Shown here piece after piece: positions 33,701 to 46,200 of a stretch of DNA of 64,000 bases (its first letter is position 1; the number at the start of each line of letters is the position of its first letter). The notes under the pieces were generated by a model that saw nothing but the letters and a program-made list of their open reading frames with translations, did not search any database and was not told where the DNA came from. The position numbers were made by a program, and so were the translations under genes. Source of the stretch: Oscheius tipulae (taxonomy: Eukaryota; Nematoda; Chromadorea; Rhabditida; Rhabditidae); assembly GCA_037178975.1 (NCBI GenBank), contig JASJZH010000004.1, positions 2,232,001-2,296,000 on the forward strand, read 5' to 3'.

Positions 33701-34620
33701 GACAGGGATTAGAGGCGAACAGAGAGAGAGAGAGAGAGAGACGATTGAGTGCTGGGGATAGAGCAGAGAGGGTAATTGCGAACTGGAAGATGGAGAATCG
33801 AGTGTCGGGGAACACGAAAGGCAGTATTCTTTGGCAACCCACGAAGGTTTTGTAGTCATTGCTCTGGATTTCTGGCTGAATCGAATATCGGACAATTCCT
33901 AGCAAAAAACGGGTTCATTCAACACCAAAAATGGCAAAGAAAAGACATCACAAACGCCTTTTGCTCGCAAAAGGCGTTTGTGATGTCCAACAGTTTTCTA
34001 CTCTTTCTCGGCGAAAGCGCGCGCTTGCCATCGCCCATTTCGTGAGCCCAGTCGAATTTTGCACATATTCCAGCGCCCATCTACAAGAAATCGTATAAGC
34101 ATGCGTTCGATATCAAACATGATAGGAAAGTAACGACGGGGTCGAGAAATAGTTCGTTTGAACGTTTCCCGTGGTTTGCCTACTCCAGAAACCAGGAAGT
34201 GGATTTTCTTCGAGGAAATCGACACGATATTGGTCTCTATCCCCTAAACGCAATGCATTTTACCTGTAAATCTTTCCTTTGCCTACAACTGTCCCCTAGA
34301 TGTCGCTTGTTGTTCCCAAGACAAAAAACAAACACCTTTCCCGGGCGCTCAAAACATAAAAAATTCAGATCTGTACATGTACATCGGACTTTTGCAACAC
34401 GTTCGCCTATCTCCGATCCTCAATTGACAGCAGAATTCACAGTCATGATACTGTCAGCTTCACAAAGACCGAAGTGCCGGCAATTGTGCACCGAGATCGG
34501 CCCGAAGTGCTGCCGCGGAACAACAACTCGTCGATCGTCGTCCTTCTCGTGATCATTCCGCTGGCTGTCGGAGGCAGTGCCGTCATTTTCATTTTCCTAA
34601 ATTATCATTGCAAGCTGTAG
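30795..34620 (+). CDS. Three-finger (activin-receptor/Ly6-like) single-pass membrane protein, no kinase
   Basis: Likely cell-surface three-finger protein; role unknown. Exons 30795-30849, 32441-32533, 33422-33528, 34369-34620 (all phases agree) give 168 aa. A signal peptide (MRLSCLLLVQLLAVTLTEG) is followed by an ectodomain with the spacing CFC...SC....LLC.GEFCF, then HCG, RCEE, and CTCTSDFCN, the D-x-CN ending typical of activin type I/II receptor and Ly6 ectodomains (10 cysteines). A transmembrane segment near residues 136-160 (SSIVVLLVIIPLAVGG) is followed by a very short tail, with no GS box or kinase. The architecture resembles BAMBI-like pseudoreceptors or membrane Ly6 proteins. The first intron (1.6 kb) is unusually long for this window. 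An alternative exon near 34300 was rejected in favour of this phase-consistent model. Confidence 0.75.
33944..33987. repeat. Perfect 21-bp-arm palindrome with 2-nt spacer
   Basis: GACATCACAAACGCCTTTTG begins the left arm (33944-33964); positions 33967-33987 are its exact reverse complement around the spacer TC. It lies in the last intron of the three-finger gene. The spacer is too short for a miRNA hairpin loop. Confidence 0.9.
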
Positions 34621-34922
34621 GTTTCACGGTCGGGCTTTAAAACCAATAGAAACTTCCAGATGCTAACTCAGGGCCGCAGTCAACACGCTCCCAGCCTTTC
34701 CTTCCGATCTGTGATATTTCCCCCACTCTCCCGAAATCCAGTTGTTGTAGCCCGATGACACTCTCTTAGGTTTGTAGATGATTGTAAAGAAGAAACCTGG
34801 ATAAAACAGAATTTATCATACAATTATAAAAAAGCAAACGGAAATATCATATAATTGTACCCTGCTGCTAATATTGGTAGACTGCACTTTGTCGAATGGA
34901 TGAGGAGACTTCTTAACGGAGA

Positions 34923-36938
34923 TTACTGGGTCTTTTTCTCTCTGCTCGACGAGGAACGGGTCGAGTTACCCTGAAAATGCGTTTTTTCATAGATCTTTAC
35001 AGCCGAGCGTCTGGAAATGACACAAAATGGGGAGAAGAAACTTGCCATAGACATGGTGTCGTGCATTTGAATGACGCCTCCGAGAGCACCGAGATTGCCG
35101 GCATTTGGTGAGATGAAGTTGGTCCAGATGAAATTAACACCGTCGTCGACCAAGCCGCCGGCCTCACGGATATTGCCGGAATACCGAGCGTACACCCACA
35201 CTGCGAGGGCTGTGATGACTATGAAGAGCAACGACGTACAGAGACCTAAAGTTCTGTTTCGTAATTTGAGAATTAAAAGGACGAACCAGCCAAAAAGTTG
35301 ATTCCGATCATCTGGAAGAATTCCTGGAAAATATAGTCGGCGATCATGATGGCGACGAGGAAGGCCGGTGTACGCATCGACTTGAACAGATTCTTGCCGT
35401 TGTTGACCCGAACGTAGGCTTCGAAACTCTCGCCAATATCCGCCTCTAGCTTCTCCAAAAACTGCAGACTGTAATCCACGCCTCCCATCTTACGGGCATT
35501 GCGGAATTCTCGCATGGCTGCTCCCTAAACATCGTCTATTGAAGTGAAGACATGAGAAACTACCTTGGCGGTGTCATGTTCTTGGTTCAAATCCTCGGTG
35601 TTTAAGTAAGGCGTCTCTCCGCCGCAGACCTCCTCCATTTTGCGCTGATAGACGGCCTTGGCACTAGCAACAGCAGCCAGATTGTTGGCTTCGGCTGTGG
35701 CGAGAAGCATCGACTTCGGCTCCGGCAGATCCTGCCCATTGAAGATCTTCATGTAGGCTTTGAAATATTCGACCAGCTCGCGGCAGGTGACCTTCTGTCC
35801 ATTGATTTCCTTCACCACGAGATGGCTCGGATCGAGGAGACGCGGCACCATCAGGCGTAGCTGCTGTTGGAATTCGGGCTCGATTTCTGAAATTACGAAT
35901 GAAACCTTTTCGGTCAGAAAGAAAAACCTGTCAGTGTACCGTCGAATAAAGGATTCGTGGCGACCTTCAAGCCGGGATGGGGCATCAGGAAGCAGGAGAT
36001 GTTCTCGAAACAGCTACGAATGTGCTGTCGGAGCTGCTGCAGCTCGGGATGTTGTTTTTCGGAGACCTGGAGTCGCTTGTCCAGAATACGCTGGCCGCCT
36101 TGGAAGCCGAATTCCGCCTCGTAAGGGAAGGACCAATCACGAACCAGGAACATCAGGGACTGAAGATAATAAATTTAGCAGATTTTGGTTCGGTTTGCAA
36201 AGATAAAAAGGGGTGAAAAGGCACCTGGAAGGGCTTGGCTTCGTTAGATTCCAGGGCCAGGCGACCGTATTCGGTGAAGAGTTGGAGATGCTGGAGATCA
36301 TCCTCCTGTATGTTGTGGGTAAGATTATAGATTTGGATGGACGAAATCATCGTGGAGAGGGCAAAGATGGTGGCACAGTCGCGGACGGTCGACTGCGAAT
36401 CGAAAGCTCCCTGAGTGTCCATGAGAATGACGGCCACGTCCTCATTATTGCGATCCTTCAGAATGAATGGTTCGCTCCAGATAAGGATTCCGTTCGTATC
36501 GCGTTCACTGCCGCCTTTCCAAGAGAATCCTTTCAGCGGAGTTTTGGGATCCAGCCACTCGTCGTCGAGTAAATCGTCTGTTCCTACAAACCACTCTGAT
36601 TGAATGAAAGTAATAGACGTGCCTGTGCTCTTATAACGCAAGTAGCGGAGGAAGAAATTAAGAAGGAAACTTTTGCCCTTCCTGTAAGCGCCAGCCACTC
36701 CTATGATGGCTACCTGAACAAGTTAACAGTTTTGATAAAACAATATGGCTCGAACCTTTTTGTCTGCGATTTTGGGATTGAGTAGAATCTTCTCGAGATC
36801 GGCAATGTTCAATTCGAAGGTGTGATCGCCGGCTTCAACAACTTCGACGATCCGAACGGCATGAGGACCGGAAACCGAAGTAGTTTCGGTCTCCTGCTCA
36901 CTCTCCAGCTCGTTTCGCCTGATCAGATTGTCTCCCAT
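34923..36938 (-). CDS. atl: Atlastin (dynamin-like GTPase of ER membrane fusion)
   Basis: GTPase that fuses ER tubules. Exons (transcription order): 36756-36938, 36225-36713, 35928-36159, 35564-35886, 35287-35524, then 35042-35245 with either a short downstream exon or read-through to the stop at 34923. Motifs: P-loop GAYRKGKSF, switch region, G3 [12 protein letters not shown]4 in [10 protein letters not shown], the middle domain ending [12 protein letters not shown], two membrane segments ([15 protein letters not shown] and [19 protein letters not shown]) and a short C-terminal tail. Within exon 36225-36713 a 42 or 54-nt in-frame stretch after LRYL has GT..AG ends and is absent from atlastin homologues, so it may be an unspliced or optional intron. 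The final exon structure is uncertain (read-through, or a 31-nt intron). The ATG follows ATTTTTCAG by 12 nt. Confidence 0.92.
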
Positions 36939-37595
36939 GCTGTTTATATCTGAAAAATGAGGAAATCCAAGAGAGACAATGAAAAGAAAGATCAATGACA
37001 GAAAAGCGATCGGTGAATTGGAATTCAACCATTTTCCATGGAACGGAATGGCTGTGGTTGACGCAAAGTAGCTTCCAAATGATGAAAGAGGGGTATTTGG
37101 TAATAATATGATAGGGAAAGTAGGCAAATGACCCTCGTCAAGAGTAGCACAACACGAGAACGACGGGTTAGACACGCAGAGGATACGACAACAGCCACTA
37201 CATGGCCGGCTGTCAGTCTGGAGGTGGCGAGAAGGACAAACACGCTGGAATTGTGATGGAAAACAAGTGAAATGGAATAAATTTGATTTCGAATTACCGC
37301 CAAAACGATGTGACTGTACAAAACGCAACGAGGGAAAATTCAAAATTTAGGACTGAAAAAGTCGGGAGAGTCTTTCTGATTTTTTTTCTCCCTTTCTCTC
37401 TTGTTTTTTGTGTGTGTTTTTCTCTGTAAAATGCGTAGAAACATTGTATGACGATGAAGTAGAGCCGCTACTGCAGCTGCGGATAAGAGAAGTTCGCGTA
37501 AAGTCTTTTCCATTCGCATGTTCGTTTTCGTTCCCTACACATTATCTTCCTTTTATCGTCCCTGCTTCTCAGTTAGTGTCATTTTAAGAGCGGAA

Positions 37596-39006
37596 ATGGC
37601 TCATTATGTGCCACAGACGTACCTGCCTTCTCAAAATCAGTGTGACTACAATCAGGATTACCACCCACATCCTGGATCGGAGCCTACTTACATTCCGAAA
37701 CGTGTCTTCATCGGTGGACTTCCGCCAAATGTAAATTCGCTGTCTTGTCTTATTGTGACATTTCCTTTTCAGACGACTGATGCAGAACTAACTCAGTTCT
37801 TTTCGCAATTCGTTCATGTGGTTGAATGCAAGATTGTGCTGAATCCGGATCGTGCTGGCAGAAACTTCGGGTTCATCAGTGTCAACAGCGAAGCCGATGC
37901 CGAACTCTTGAAGGGATTGGATGAAAGAAGACTTTACTTCAAGGATAGGAAGCTGAATGTTGCCTCGGCAATGAAGAAACAATACAGAAGTGGTATTTGC
38001 ATTCGTTTTTCTCTCGTGATTGTAGCCTTCAGATTGCGGTAATGTCAACAGCAGCTTTGTTGCTGCATCAATGAATAACAGCTATTCTTACATGCCTATG
38101 GTTCCGCAGCAACAGCAGCAGTACTACTACACTCCCCAGGCTTGTCATTTGGTTGCTAGCAAGCGAACAAGCCAGTTTAGAATAGTCATTACATGAACAC
38201 CTCGATTCCATTCAGTCCTTCTGGTGACGAGCCTAACAACGGGTACAATTATTACAAGAACGCCCAGTATGCTATGGTTGGCCGTAAGTGCCTGTCTGTT
38301 TCTTCAATGATGAACGCTTCAGAGCCGTGTTACGATGTGAACCAAAATCACTACTATCCGGTGCATGGACATGGCGCTATGAACGAGTCTGGTGGAGTTT
38401 ATTCTCAGTACTATCACTATCCCCAGACTGGTTATCAGATGGTTCGTTTAACGATTCTTCGTCTAAAATCGTTCATTTTCAGCCGATTCCCAACTACAAC
38501 TACGCTATGGATGCTTCGTATTATCCGGCTCCTGTCGAACGCACCATCACGCCCGTTTCTCCGTATGTCAAGTCCAGCTCGCGTTCCTCTGCCGGTTCTC
38601 CTCCTCTCTCTACTCCTCGAGATGATAAGCCGCGCGCTTCAAAACTAAGCGCTGTACATGATACTCCGAAGACTGGGAAAGGATATGGAACCGTCAAAGG
38701 TTCGCGTCTTTTGCCCACTGTTAAATGGCGTCGATTGCAGTGAAGAAGTCTCCGTCACCCGAGCTGCCCGTCAAACTTGAGCCTAGAAAGAAGGGCCCGG
38801 ACGGTCGTTTCCGCAATGCTGATTCCGGCTCGCAGCACTACAAGTTCATTCGGTCTCCTCCATCTGCCACCAAGAGTCTGCCTGATCGCCCGAAGCCTGC
38901 TGGCCGTGTAGTTCAGTCGCTCGCCGACAAATTCAGCAGCATGGTCATCGAGAAGCAGGATCCTTGCTACGGTAGCTCGCAGTGCCTTGATCTTGTTATT
39001 CTATAA
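37596..39006 (+). CDS. boule: Boule/DAZ-family RNA-binding protein
   Basis: Germline translational regulator binding 3'UTRs. Exons 37596-37730, 37773-37992, 38033-38151, 38181-38283, 38323-38441, 38483-38699, 38741-39006. The single RRM (about residues 37-120) has RNP2 RVFIGGLP and RNP1 GRNFGFISV, with the DAZ-type extension YFKDRKLNVASAMKKQ. The rest is Tyr/Asn/Gln-rich (PQQQQQYYYTP, YSQYYHYPQTGY), similar in composition to DAZ repeats, and ends in a basic Ser/Pro-rich region. The intron 38152-38180 is only 29 nt. The 3' end is uncertain: the frame reads to a stop at 39004-39006, but a donor at about 38972 and acceptor near 39016 would alter the last residues. AATAAA at 39305-39310. Confidence 0.88.
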
Positions 39007-39304
39007 CCAATTTCAGCTTGAGCAGCTCCGTTATCTCCAAGACTCGAGTTTGCCTCCGTCTCTATTGGCCTCTCCACTACCATGATAATATTGACCTCTC
39101 TACCCCAATTTTAAATGATCTGTGAGTATTTGTTTTCCGTTGACTACCAATGTGAGCAACTTTGTTCTTCACTCCCTATCATCTATTTTGTGTGCCTGTT
39201 CTAAGCAGCGCAATTTCTACTAGCCTACAAGACACCCTGTCAAATTTTTGGTTTGAAACACGTTGTGCAATTTTGCCCACGGTGGAACTTATCTATGTGT
39301 GTGT

Positions 39305-39310
39305 AATAAA
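39305..39310 (+). terminator. Poly(A) signal of boule
   Basis: AATAAA about 300 nt after the stop codon, in TGTGTGTAATAAAGG. Confidence 0.5.
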
Positions 39311-40109
39311 GGCGTTAGAAAGGGGAGTTTACATTACGTGTGATTGTGACCTTCTGAGTTTGTTGAAATCGAGCCAGATGTGAGACGGGGAGCGATCACA
39401 AATCTGCGTGGATCTAGACGGCTTTCTTTTGCAATCAGTCGGTCTCTTTCATTTGGCTTAAAAAAACGCACTTCCAGGTGTTCAATCGAGAGGAGAGCCG
39501 GAAGCAAGACTGAATCTGTCCCTCTCTCCTCGTCTACATGTGTGCCCTGACGGAAATCCGAGTGGGGTGGGAGAAAAGGATAAGGGAAATCCATGATAGC
39601 TCTCTCTGTTTAGATCCTCGACCCGACTAGCGTCGACCATGTGTGCTGCCTGCTTGTGCCCCAGATGTCTTGATTTCTAGATCTCTCCACGTCTCGTTTT
39701 CTGACTTTCGCTCCCTTTTCCAGTATGTATCGGGGTGAGGACAGTACTACGGATTAGGATTCTTTAGGCGGACCGGATGCGTCCATTACCCATAACCCTC
39801 AATCAGCTAACGACCTCCCCGAAAGTGCGGGGGAGAACCACTTCGCACTCTTCAGTCTCAGCATTTAGGCAAATTTTTTCTTCTTTCCCCTTTTCTGGAC
39901 GGAGATCTTGGGGCACTTATCATCGCAAAACCTCTGCTAGCGACAGTCATTTGTCAGGCCTAGGTCAAAAGAGATCTTCGTTTTTATTTGTGCTAGGAAG
40001 TTTGATAAGATGGTAGCAGAGATCGCAAATCTGGTCAGACCACGTTTGCACGCCGGTGCACCTTTGGTCTCGTTTTTTGACTTTCCCTCCCTTTTCCAAT
40101 CTGAATTTT

Positions 40110-40306
40110 CAATACGGACGCAGTTTTTATGGGTGTTCGATTGCAGCAACTATTAGATCTAAATTGCTTTTTTGGACTTTTTGTAGTTCTAATAATTTAG
40201 CGAAACATCGAACTTGCTTCTTCTATTATTTCGTTTCTGCTAGAACAATAAAAAAAATAGGAACAATTGAAAAGTTGCGTCCGTGTATCAACAAAGTACC
40301 GGGGAA
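40110..40306. mobile_element. MITE-like element, family C, second copy
   Basis: The left end has AATACGGACGCAG (40111) and the right end GTTGCGTCCGTGTATCAAC (about 40275). The right ~130 bp aligns with 2840-2984, sharing TTTAGCGAA, TCTTCTA, GTTTCTGCT and AACAATAAAAA blocks in the same order. Confidence 0.5.
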
Positions 40307-40700
40307 GTACCTGCAGAGGGTGTTTTGATCAGCCAGCGACTGTGTTCCATGTTTCTCTACTAATGCGTTAGTTAGGGAACTGTTGTCAGTAATTCGTAGT
40401 AGCTAGACGCTAAAAAAATGAGTCGACAGTCACACCCTCTAAACTCGATTCCCGTAGTTGAACCAAAATGAGATCTTCCATGACCTATAAAGTCTTGTCT
40501 CTGCCTGCTGACAGTCACAAGAAAAAGGCTAACAGTTTCTCCGCACGGTCGACTTATTCCACAGTTCACTGGCTTCAGGTGATCCTTTTCGCACATTTTC
40601 ACAGGCTGACTCAACTTGCTTGCCCTGAAACTGGCCAGCTGTCGAAACGCTAAGTCTCTGTCCGTCCGTATACAACACGGTCGCTGGGCAAAATATACAG

Positions 40701-40758
40701 CTAAGCGGTTAGTGCAGTGGGCTATACTAATCTGAGCAACCCGGGTTCGAGCGCTGAC
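40701..40758 (+). repeat. tRNA-like (SINE-like) copy
   Basis: Perfect A-box TAGTGCAGTGG (40710-40720) and B-box-like GGTTCGAGCGC (40743-40753). It shares its middle with 10621-10668. Acceptor-stem pairing is not evident. Confidence 0.5.
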
Positions 40759-43294
40759 AACATTTTCGGGTTTCTGGAAGGGCGGCGAAGCTAGTAAACT
40801 TCGCTTCAACTCAAACAGTGTACTCTTCTGACTGACAGTTACTCTTTTTATACTGTCGTTAGTAGGATCATTTTCATCACACAACTGACTTTTCTTTCTG
40901 ACCTGACCGAATTAAAATAAGACCTCCAGGACTTGATCTCTTGGCCACATATCCATGACACGTTAGGCCGCTCCATTCTTTCTCTTACTAGCCTAGTGTA
41001 TTTCTTCTGAAATTTGAGCAGTTGCATTAGAGGAGCAAAAGGCAAACAAATTGTGAAGGCTGTCAAGTGTCGTGAAGAGCTTGTAGACCTCATTTCTCTT
41101 CCCCGAGAATAGCCCAATTGTGCTTCTTGATTAGAAACGTGTGAGCTCCTTTTTCATCTTCCATGACTACGGAATGACTTCCTCTCTTTCTCTCTTTCCT
41201 TTGAAAAGACCCAGACATGTGCTCTTGTGCCATTTAACATCTGTACCGTTGTAATGTTGATTCGAGAAGACGGATCGGCCTTCACCTCCAGTCAGCGCCT
41301 CTTGTCCACCGTGGCGTCTCCTCGCATTTCCAGGTGGTCTCTCCCTGTTTCGTTTTTTCTAACTCGGTTGGTTTCAGTTGACTGTCGTCTGAAGGAGGAT
41401 GACCAAAAGACCGGGTAAATGCAAAGAGGTCAGTTTAGAGAGTGCACTCTGGGGGGGAGGGAAAGAGAGTATGGGGATCAGAGAGCTCCTTCCTTAAAAA
41501 AAACCAAGTGATGAACGAGAGCCTCCAGAGGGGTTTTGGAATCGTGTCTTGATGGTCAAGAGTCAGGGTGTCTAAAAGCTAGTTCGGTACTGTTCTGTCA
41601 AACCAGACCGATGACCGGGTAAAGTTAAATGTTCAGTCGAAGCCAAGGCTCTGAGCACAGTCTAGGCGTCTGTCTGTTCAAGAAGAAGAGAGCATAGTTT
41701 GAATTGCGACCATGCATGTTTCTCAGCTGCATATCAAAGATTTTTATTTCTTTTGTCCTACGCGGAACGCAGTTTTCTCTAAGCACTAATTGCAATTACA
41801 AACATCTAAAATAAAGTTTTAAAAACAGAGCTAGTGTCTAGCCATTAAGTGAACCTAGATAAATCGATATAACTGATTCGAGAACATAGGCTTCATATGT
41901 TGTTATCGCTCCTGGCCAGTTATATATACCGTGTTCAGTTGAGTCCCATTGGATCACTCAGACTCACTATTTTGATCTATCAAGACGTCATTCACTATCC
42001 TGGCGCTACTCTTGAAGGTTGTATTACTCGAGCAGAAGTACAACCTCACATACCGATGTCTAGGCTCAAGAATGTCCTTTTGAAGCATGATCAGACATGT
42101 ACCAAATCTCTGCAAGTATACCTTGTGCCACTTTCTAGATTTCCGATCTTCACAGAGCCACACCCCGGTGCAACATTCTGTATGAATGCGTAAGATCCCT
42201 CTCCCCCTTTGCTGATCATGGAATGTGGTCGGTGAAGGAGATAGATGACCCCGCTGGCCATTGTTTCGAAGCCCTTCTCCAAACGAAAACAGCTGTTCCC
42301 GGGAGCACTTTGCGGCTTCGTGGCAAATCAACACAAAGAGGCCGTGAAATGATCGGGAGGAATCCCATGCTTTGTTTTGAAATCTCAGGAGAGGGAGAAG
42401 CCAATCAAGCTTTTGGTTAGGAGATGACAAAGATAGACTGGCGGATATGAGGAAAACATAACATGACTTACCTAGACTCTTGCTATTAGTTCCACTACGA
42501 ACATTCTGTTAGCGCATTTGGAAAGAGTGGTAGACCCGAGCAGATTTTTTACGAGATTCTCATTGACTTCAGAAGTTTGTCTGTTGCAAGAACAGCCTCA
42601 GGGTAGACACCGGAACATAGAGGGTGCACTTTGAAGAGCATCGTATCGGGACTGTAGTCTGGGTATGTGACTAGAGTACGAAGGGTCTTTTGACTTCTGT
42701 TGACTCGAGAAGAGAAATTGCCCGAATACTAGTCGTTCTGGATCAGTATCCAATAAAGGTACCGTAGGAAGTTGAAGATCTTTAGAGCCAGACAAAACCA
42801 GACTTGAAGAGAGTCTCACAAGAACCAAAAAATTTAAGTGAACATAAAGAGGAAGACTAAGTAATGACTACAGTAGTTTAGGTTCCAAAAGATTGTATGG
42901 ACTGAGAGTAACTGTTCATAGACTAGCGGATTCGGAAGAGGGATAAAGAGAGACTCTCAGAGACGTCATCTTATTGGATACGTGAAAAACAAGAGAGACT
43001 GCGCAAGAGGGCCTGTGATTGGAAGTCCGAGTGGCTCCTGAAAAGTAGAAAAGTGTTCGACCTTGTGTGGAAGGGTCAGCGAGTCCTAGGGGACGTCAGG
43101 ATGCCCTCCTCCCCTTTGCCGCCCGTTCATGCAATTGGCGCGTGTGCGCAGGAAACAGAAGTCGAGAGAGGGCCTCTGTCCTCATCACCGGCCCCTCGAA
43201 AGCGTCCGCCCTTCTCCCGTCTGAATTTTTCCGCCGTATCAGATTCCACGGGACCCACCACCACTTTTCCTCAACGGCCATTCCCTGAAACAAA

Positions 43295-46200
43295 ATGGTC
43301 TTTCACTCCCGAAAGACACAGGCCACCAAGAAGAAAATCAACCTTGCACAGGTAAATCTCTTTCTGGGGGCTCTTTCTGTGACTCCGCTTCCGATTGACG
43401 CAGTATCCAGATGTTTCTGGTCCTGTTGTAGATCTTTTGAGAATGCCAGTAGTTTCAATCTCTAGTCTGAATGACCCCTCTCATGAAAAACTGTCTCGAC
43501 GAAAAGCTGTAAGACACAGTATGTATCCCTTGACTACAAAATCTTGCTGTCTTCTTTCAATGGAAACACCGCTCGCAGTTTTGATAAGAGAAAGGCTCTG
43601 GAGGATTCTGGACTGTCCAGCTTTAATTTGTTTCTCGCAAATGAACTTGGTGGACCCACTACTGGTAGTTGACCTACTACTGCTAGATGGTCTCAGTTCA
43701 GGAAAATGGCGTTTGTATGATCATGAATGACTGATAAAGAATGCTCGAAATGTCTACTCGCCACCAATAAGATCCCTGGGCGTTTCGAGATTGCCCGGAC
43801 CTTTGGTCTCTGAGCCTGTATAACCTTTAGTTGTCTCGAGCCACTATCTTCCACAAGAAAACAACCAGTTAGGGATCTTCAGACTTCAACTATGTGTAGA
43901 TCGGGATACAGTCAGCAACTAATATAGAAATAGCGCAACCTCAGTTTTTCCCAGAGAAGGTCTCGCAATTTCTCAAGGTAATACTGCTCAAACTCAAAGC
44001 TTCTCCGTGTTCTTCAATTAGAGTCCACGTGTAGCACCAAATAAGGAAGAGGAGCTTTTTGTATCCAGCCTCCAAAATTAGATTCCGGACCTCTTCTTTA
44101 ATTAGTCCGAGGGTGACATTGGGAAGACACGGAGTGTTCTTTTTCAAACAGGCTCATTTCCAGTGGTGGCCTTATATGCTTCACTGTGGGATGGTCTTCA
44201 TCGTCGCGGTCTACGTCTTGGCAGGCGCCGAGATCATCCGACGGATTGAGGCAAAGAACGCAACGCTGGTCCAGGTGGGAGGATTGGCGTGTCTGCCAGC
44301 AAACAGATGGACTTCCTCCTTCCGGAAAGCCTACTCATTTGTTTCAGGAGCTCGATGATCCGCCGCCGACTGCCAGACGTGTCAAAAGGCTGCAGGAACA
44401 CGAAGTGCGCCATTCGAGTGAGTCAGAGAGGAACTCTCTTATCAGATTTGTCTCCTTCTATGCAAATGAGTTGTCCCATGCGTTCCGACGAAGCCCGTTA
44501 GTCCCTGAAGGCAAAGACACGACCTAAATCATTTCGGGCTATTACATTATGTGACCCACCCCGATGAAGATTGGGCAGAGCAGATAACCGCCCCAGGATT
44601 ACTAATTGCACTTTTGGTAATTGGCGTCACTGATTTGTGGCGGGAGGGGCTGGACTGTTTGGATTTGGGTTTTAAGAAAGGTCTGGGAGTTCTTTCTGAC
44701 ACAAACGTGATGGTTGCTAGATAGAAACTGCTTCAAAATCACTGAACTGCTTCTTATTGAAGCCAATTCAAACTAAGGACGCTTTTGAAGAATATGCGCA
44801 AGGAAATCTGCTAAATCGTTTGCTTTTTCTTCGTACTACGATGACTAAAGACTTAAGAAAACAGTTAAGAAACACAGATGGTCCTTACAGATTGAGCCTT
44901 TTGAGAAAACTGTTCCAACGACCCCCCAAAAACGTTCCTTTAGTTCAGTTTGAGGTGGGTGGTCTAGGAAAGAGACCTTCCCGTTTGAGATTAATTTGTT
45001 GTGGGTAGTCTCAATCCCTGTTCCAGAAAAAATAACTAGGATTGTATAAGCATAGACCAGTCAAAACGAATACCATGTGAAAGCCGTTGAGAGATTACCT
45101 CTGAGTTAAGCTCACCTGAAGAACTTAACCATATGTTTCAGTGAGTCGAACGAAAAACTGTGTCCTGTCAGCCATGAGCAGGATTGCCTCCTCGTCCAAC
45201 TGTGCACAGGTACGTTCTCCTTCTTCTTTCTCACAACTGGTTCAGAATTTGGGTAACGAACATCTCCAGCAGCTAGATCGCTGTTACATGCCGGAACTCT
45301 TGAAACTGCAAGAGAAGGCAACACAAGACTCTCAAAAAGTGTCTGCCTCCTCTTCCGAACTCGACATGTGGAGTCTGACCGATGCTGTTCTCTTCTGCTT
45401 CACTGTTATCACCACCATCGGTAAGGAATTTTACATAGTATTTTCACTCTTCCAGGCTACGGTAATGTGGTCCCGCGAACCGATATGGGACGGCTGTTTG
45501 TCATCTTCTACGGCTTGATCGGAGTCCCGATCACGATGTTAGTGATCGCGAATCTGGGAAAGTTCTTGGCCACACTTCTGAAGTTTTGTGCCAAGCCGTG
45601 CATCAAGTGTCTTCGAAGCTGTCGAAGGGCCTGTCGAACTCATGCCGGAACGGTCAAAGAGAAGCAACATCTCGTCGATAAACAGTCCAAACTGGTAGGG
45701 TTTTCACCTGGCCCTCTGAGATTTGAATATCTAACAGTTCAAAAATGCTTTTCTTCCTTCTCCTATCCCTCGCCACTATTTTCGGATCTCATACATTCCT
45801 TAGTCGGTCTTCGCGATGTTGTCGAGTAGAAGAAAACCAACAACTTTGTAGAACATACCTAAGCAGAAAAATGGCTCTTTCGACCCAAAAAACGGCTATT
45901 TCTATGATCCATTCCCTGGTTTAAATGTGCTGAAAAACGTGTCTTGACCTCTTGACTCTTGCCCCGGGGGACGAGTTGGCAACTCTCTTGTCCACTCCCT
46001 CTCCTCCTTATTATGTGCCTCTCGAGGGAGTCTTCCCACCGAAATGGATGACCTCGTCAACAAGAGATTTTTCTTCTAGGAAAAGTCTTCGGAGGGATCC
46101 ACTTCGGAGCCTGAAGAGCCGGATCCGGAGGACAGTCAAGCAGCTGATGGAGCCATCCTTTTCCTCTCCTTCATTCTCTACATCATTGTCGGCAGTCTGA

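Larger units (their letters stand above)
39311..43294. other. Gene-poor 4 kb interval between boule and the K2P gene
   Basis: No exon chain was found. It contains a family C MITE-like copy (about 40110-40306) and a tRNA-like copy (40701-40758). Scattered short frames lack splice context, homology or low-complexity conservation. Confidence 0.5.

Noticed and set aside
34300-34372. Alternative exon of the three-finger gene encoding HVACCSQD
   Set aside because: It fits a CC motif but needs a weaker donor at 33509 and lacks the D-x-CN ending. The model 33528 to 34369 keeps phase and yields CTCTSDFCN, the expected ending.
42500-42560. Another possible tRNA-like sequence (AGCGCATTTGGAAAGAGTGG)
   Set aside because: Only an A-box-like fragment; no B-box at the right distance.
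43053-43355. 100-residue Pro/Arg-rich frame upstream of the K2P gene
   Set aside because: It overlaps K2P exon 1 in another frame, has no homology or splice support, and the K2P frame has an upstream stop that fixes its own ATG.
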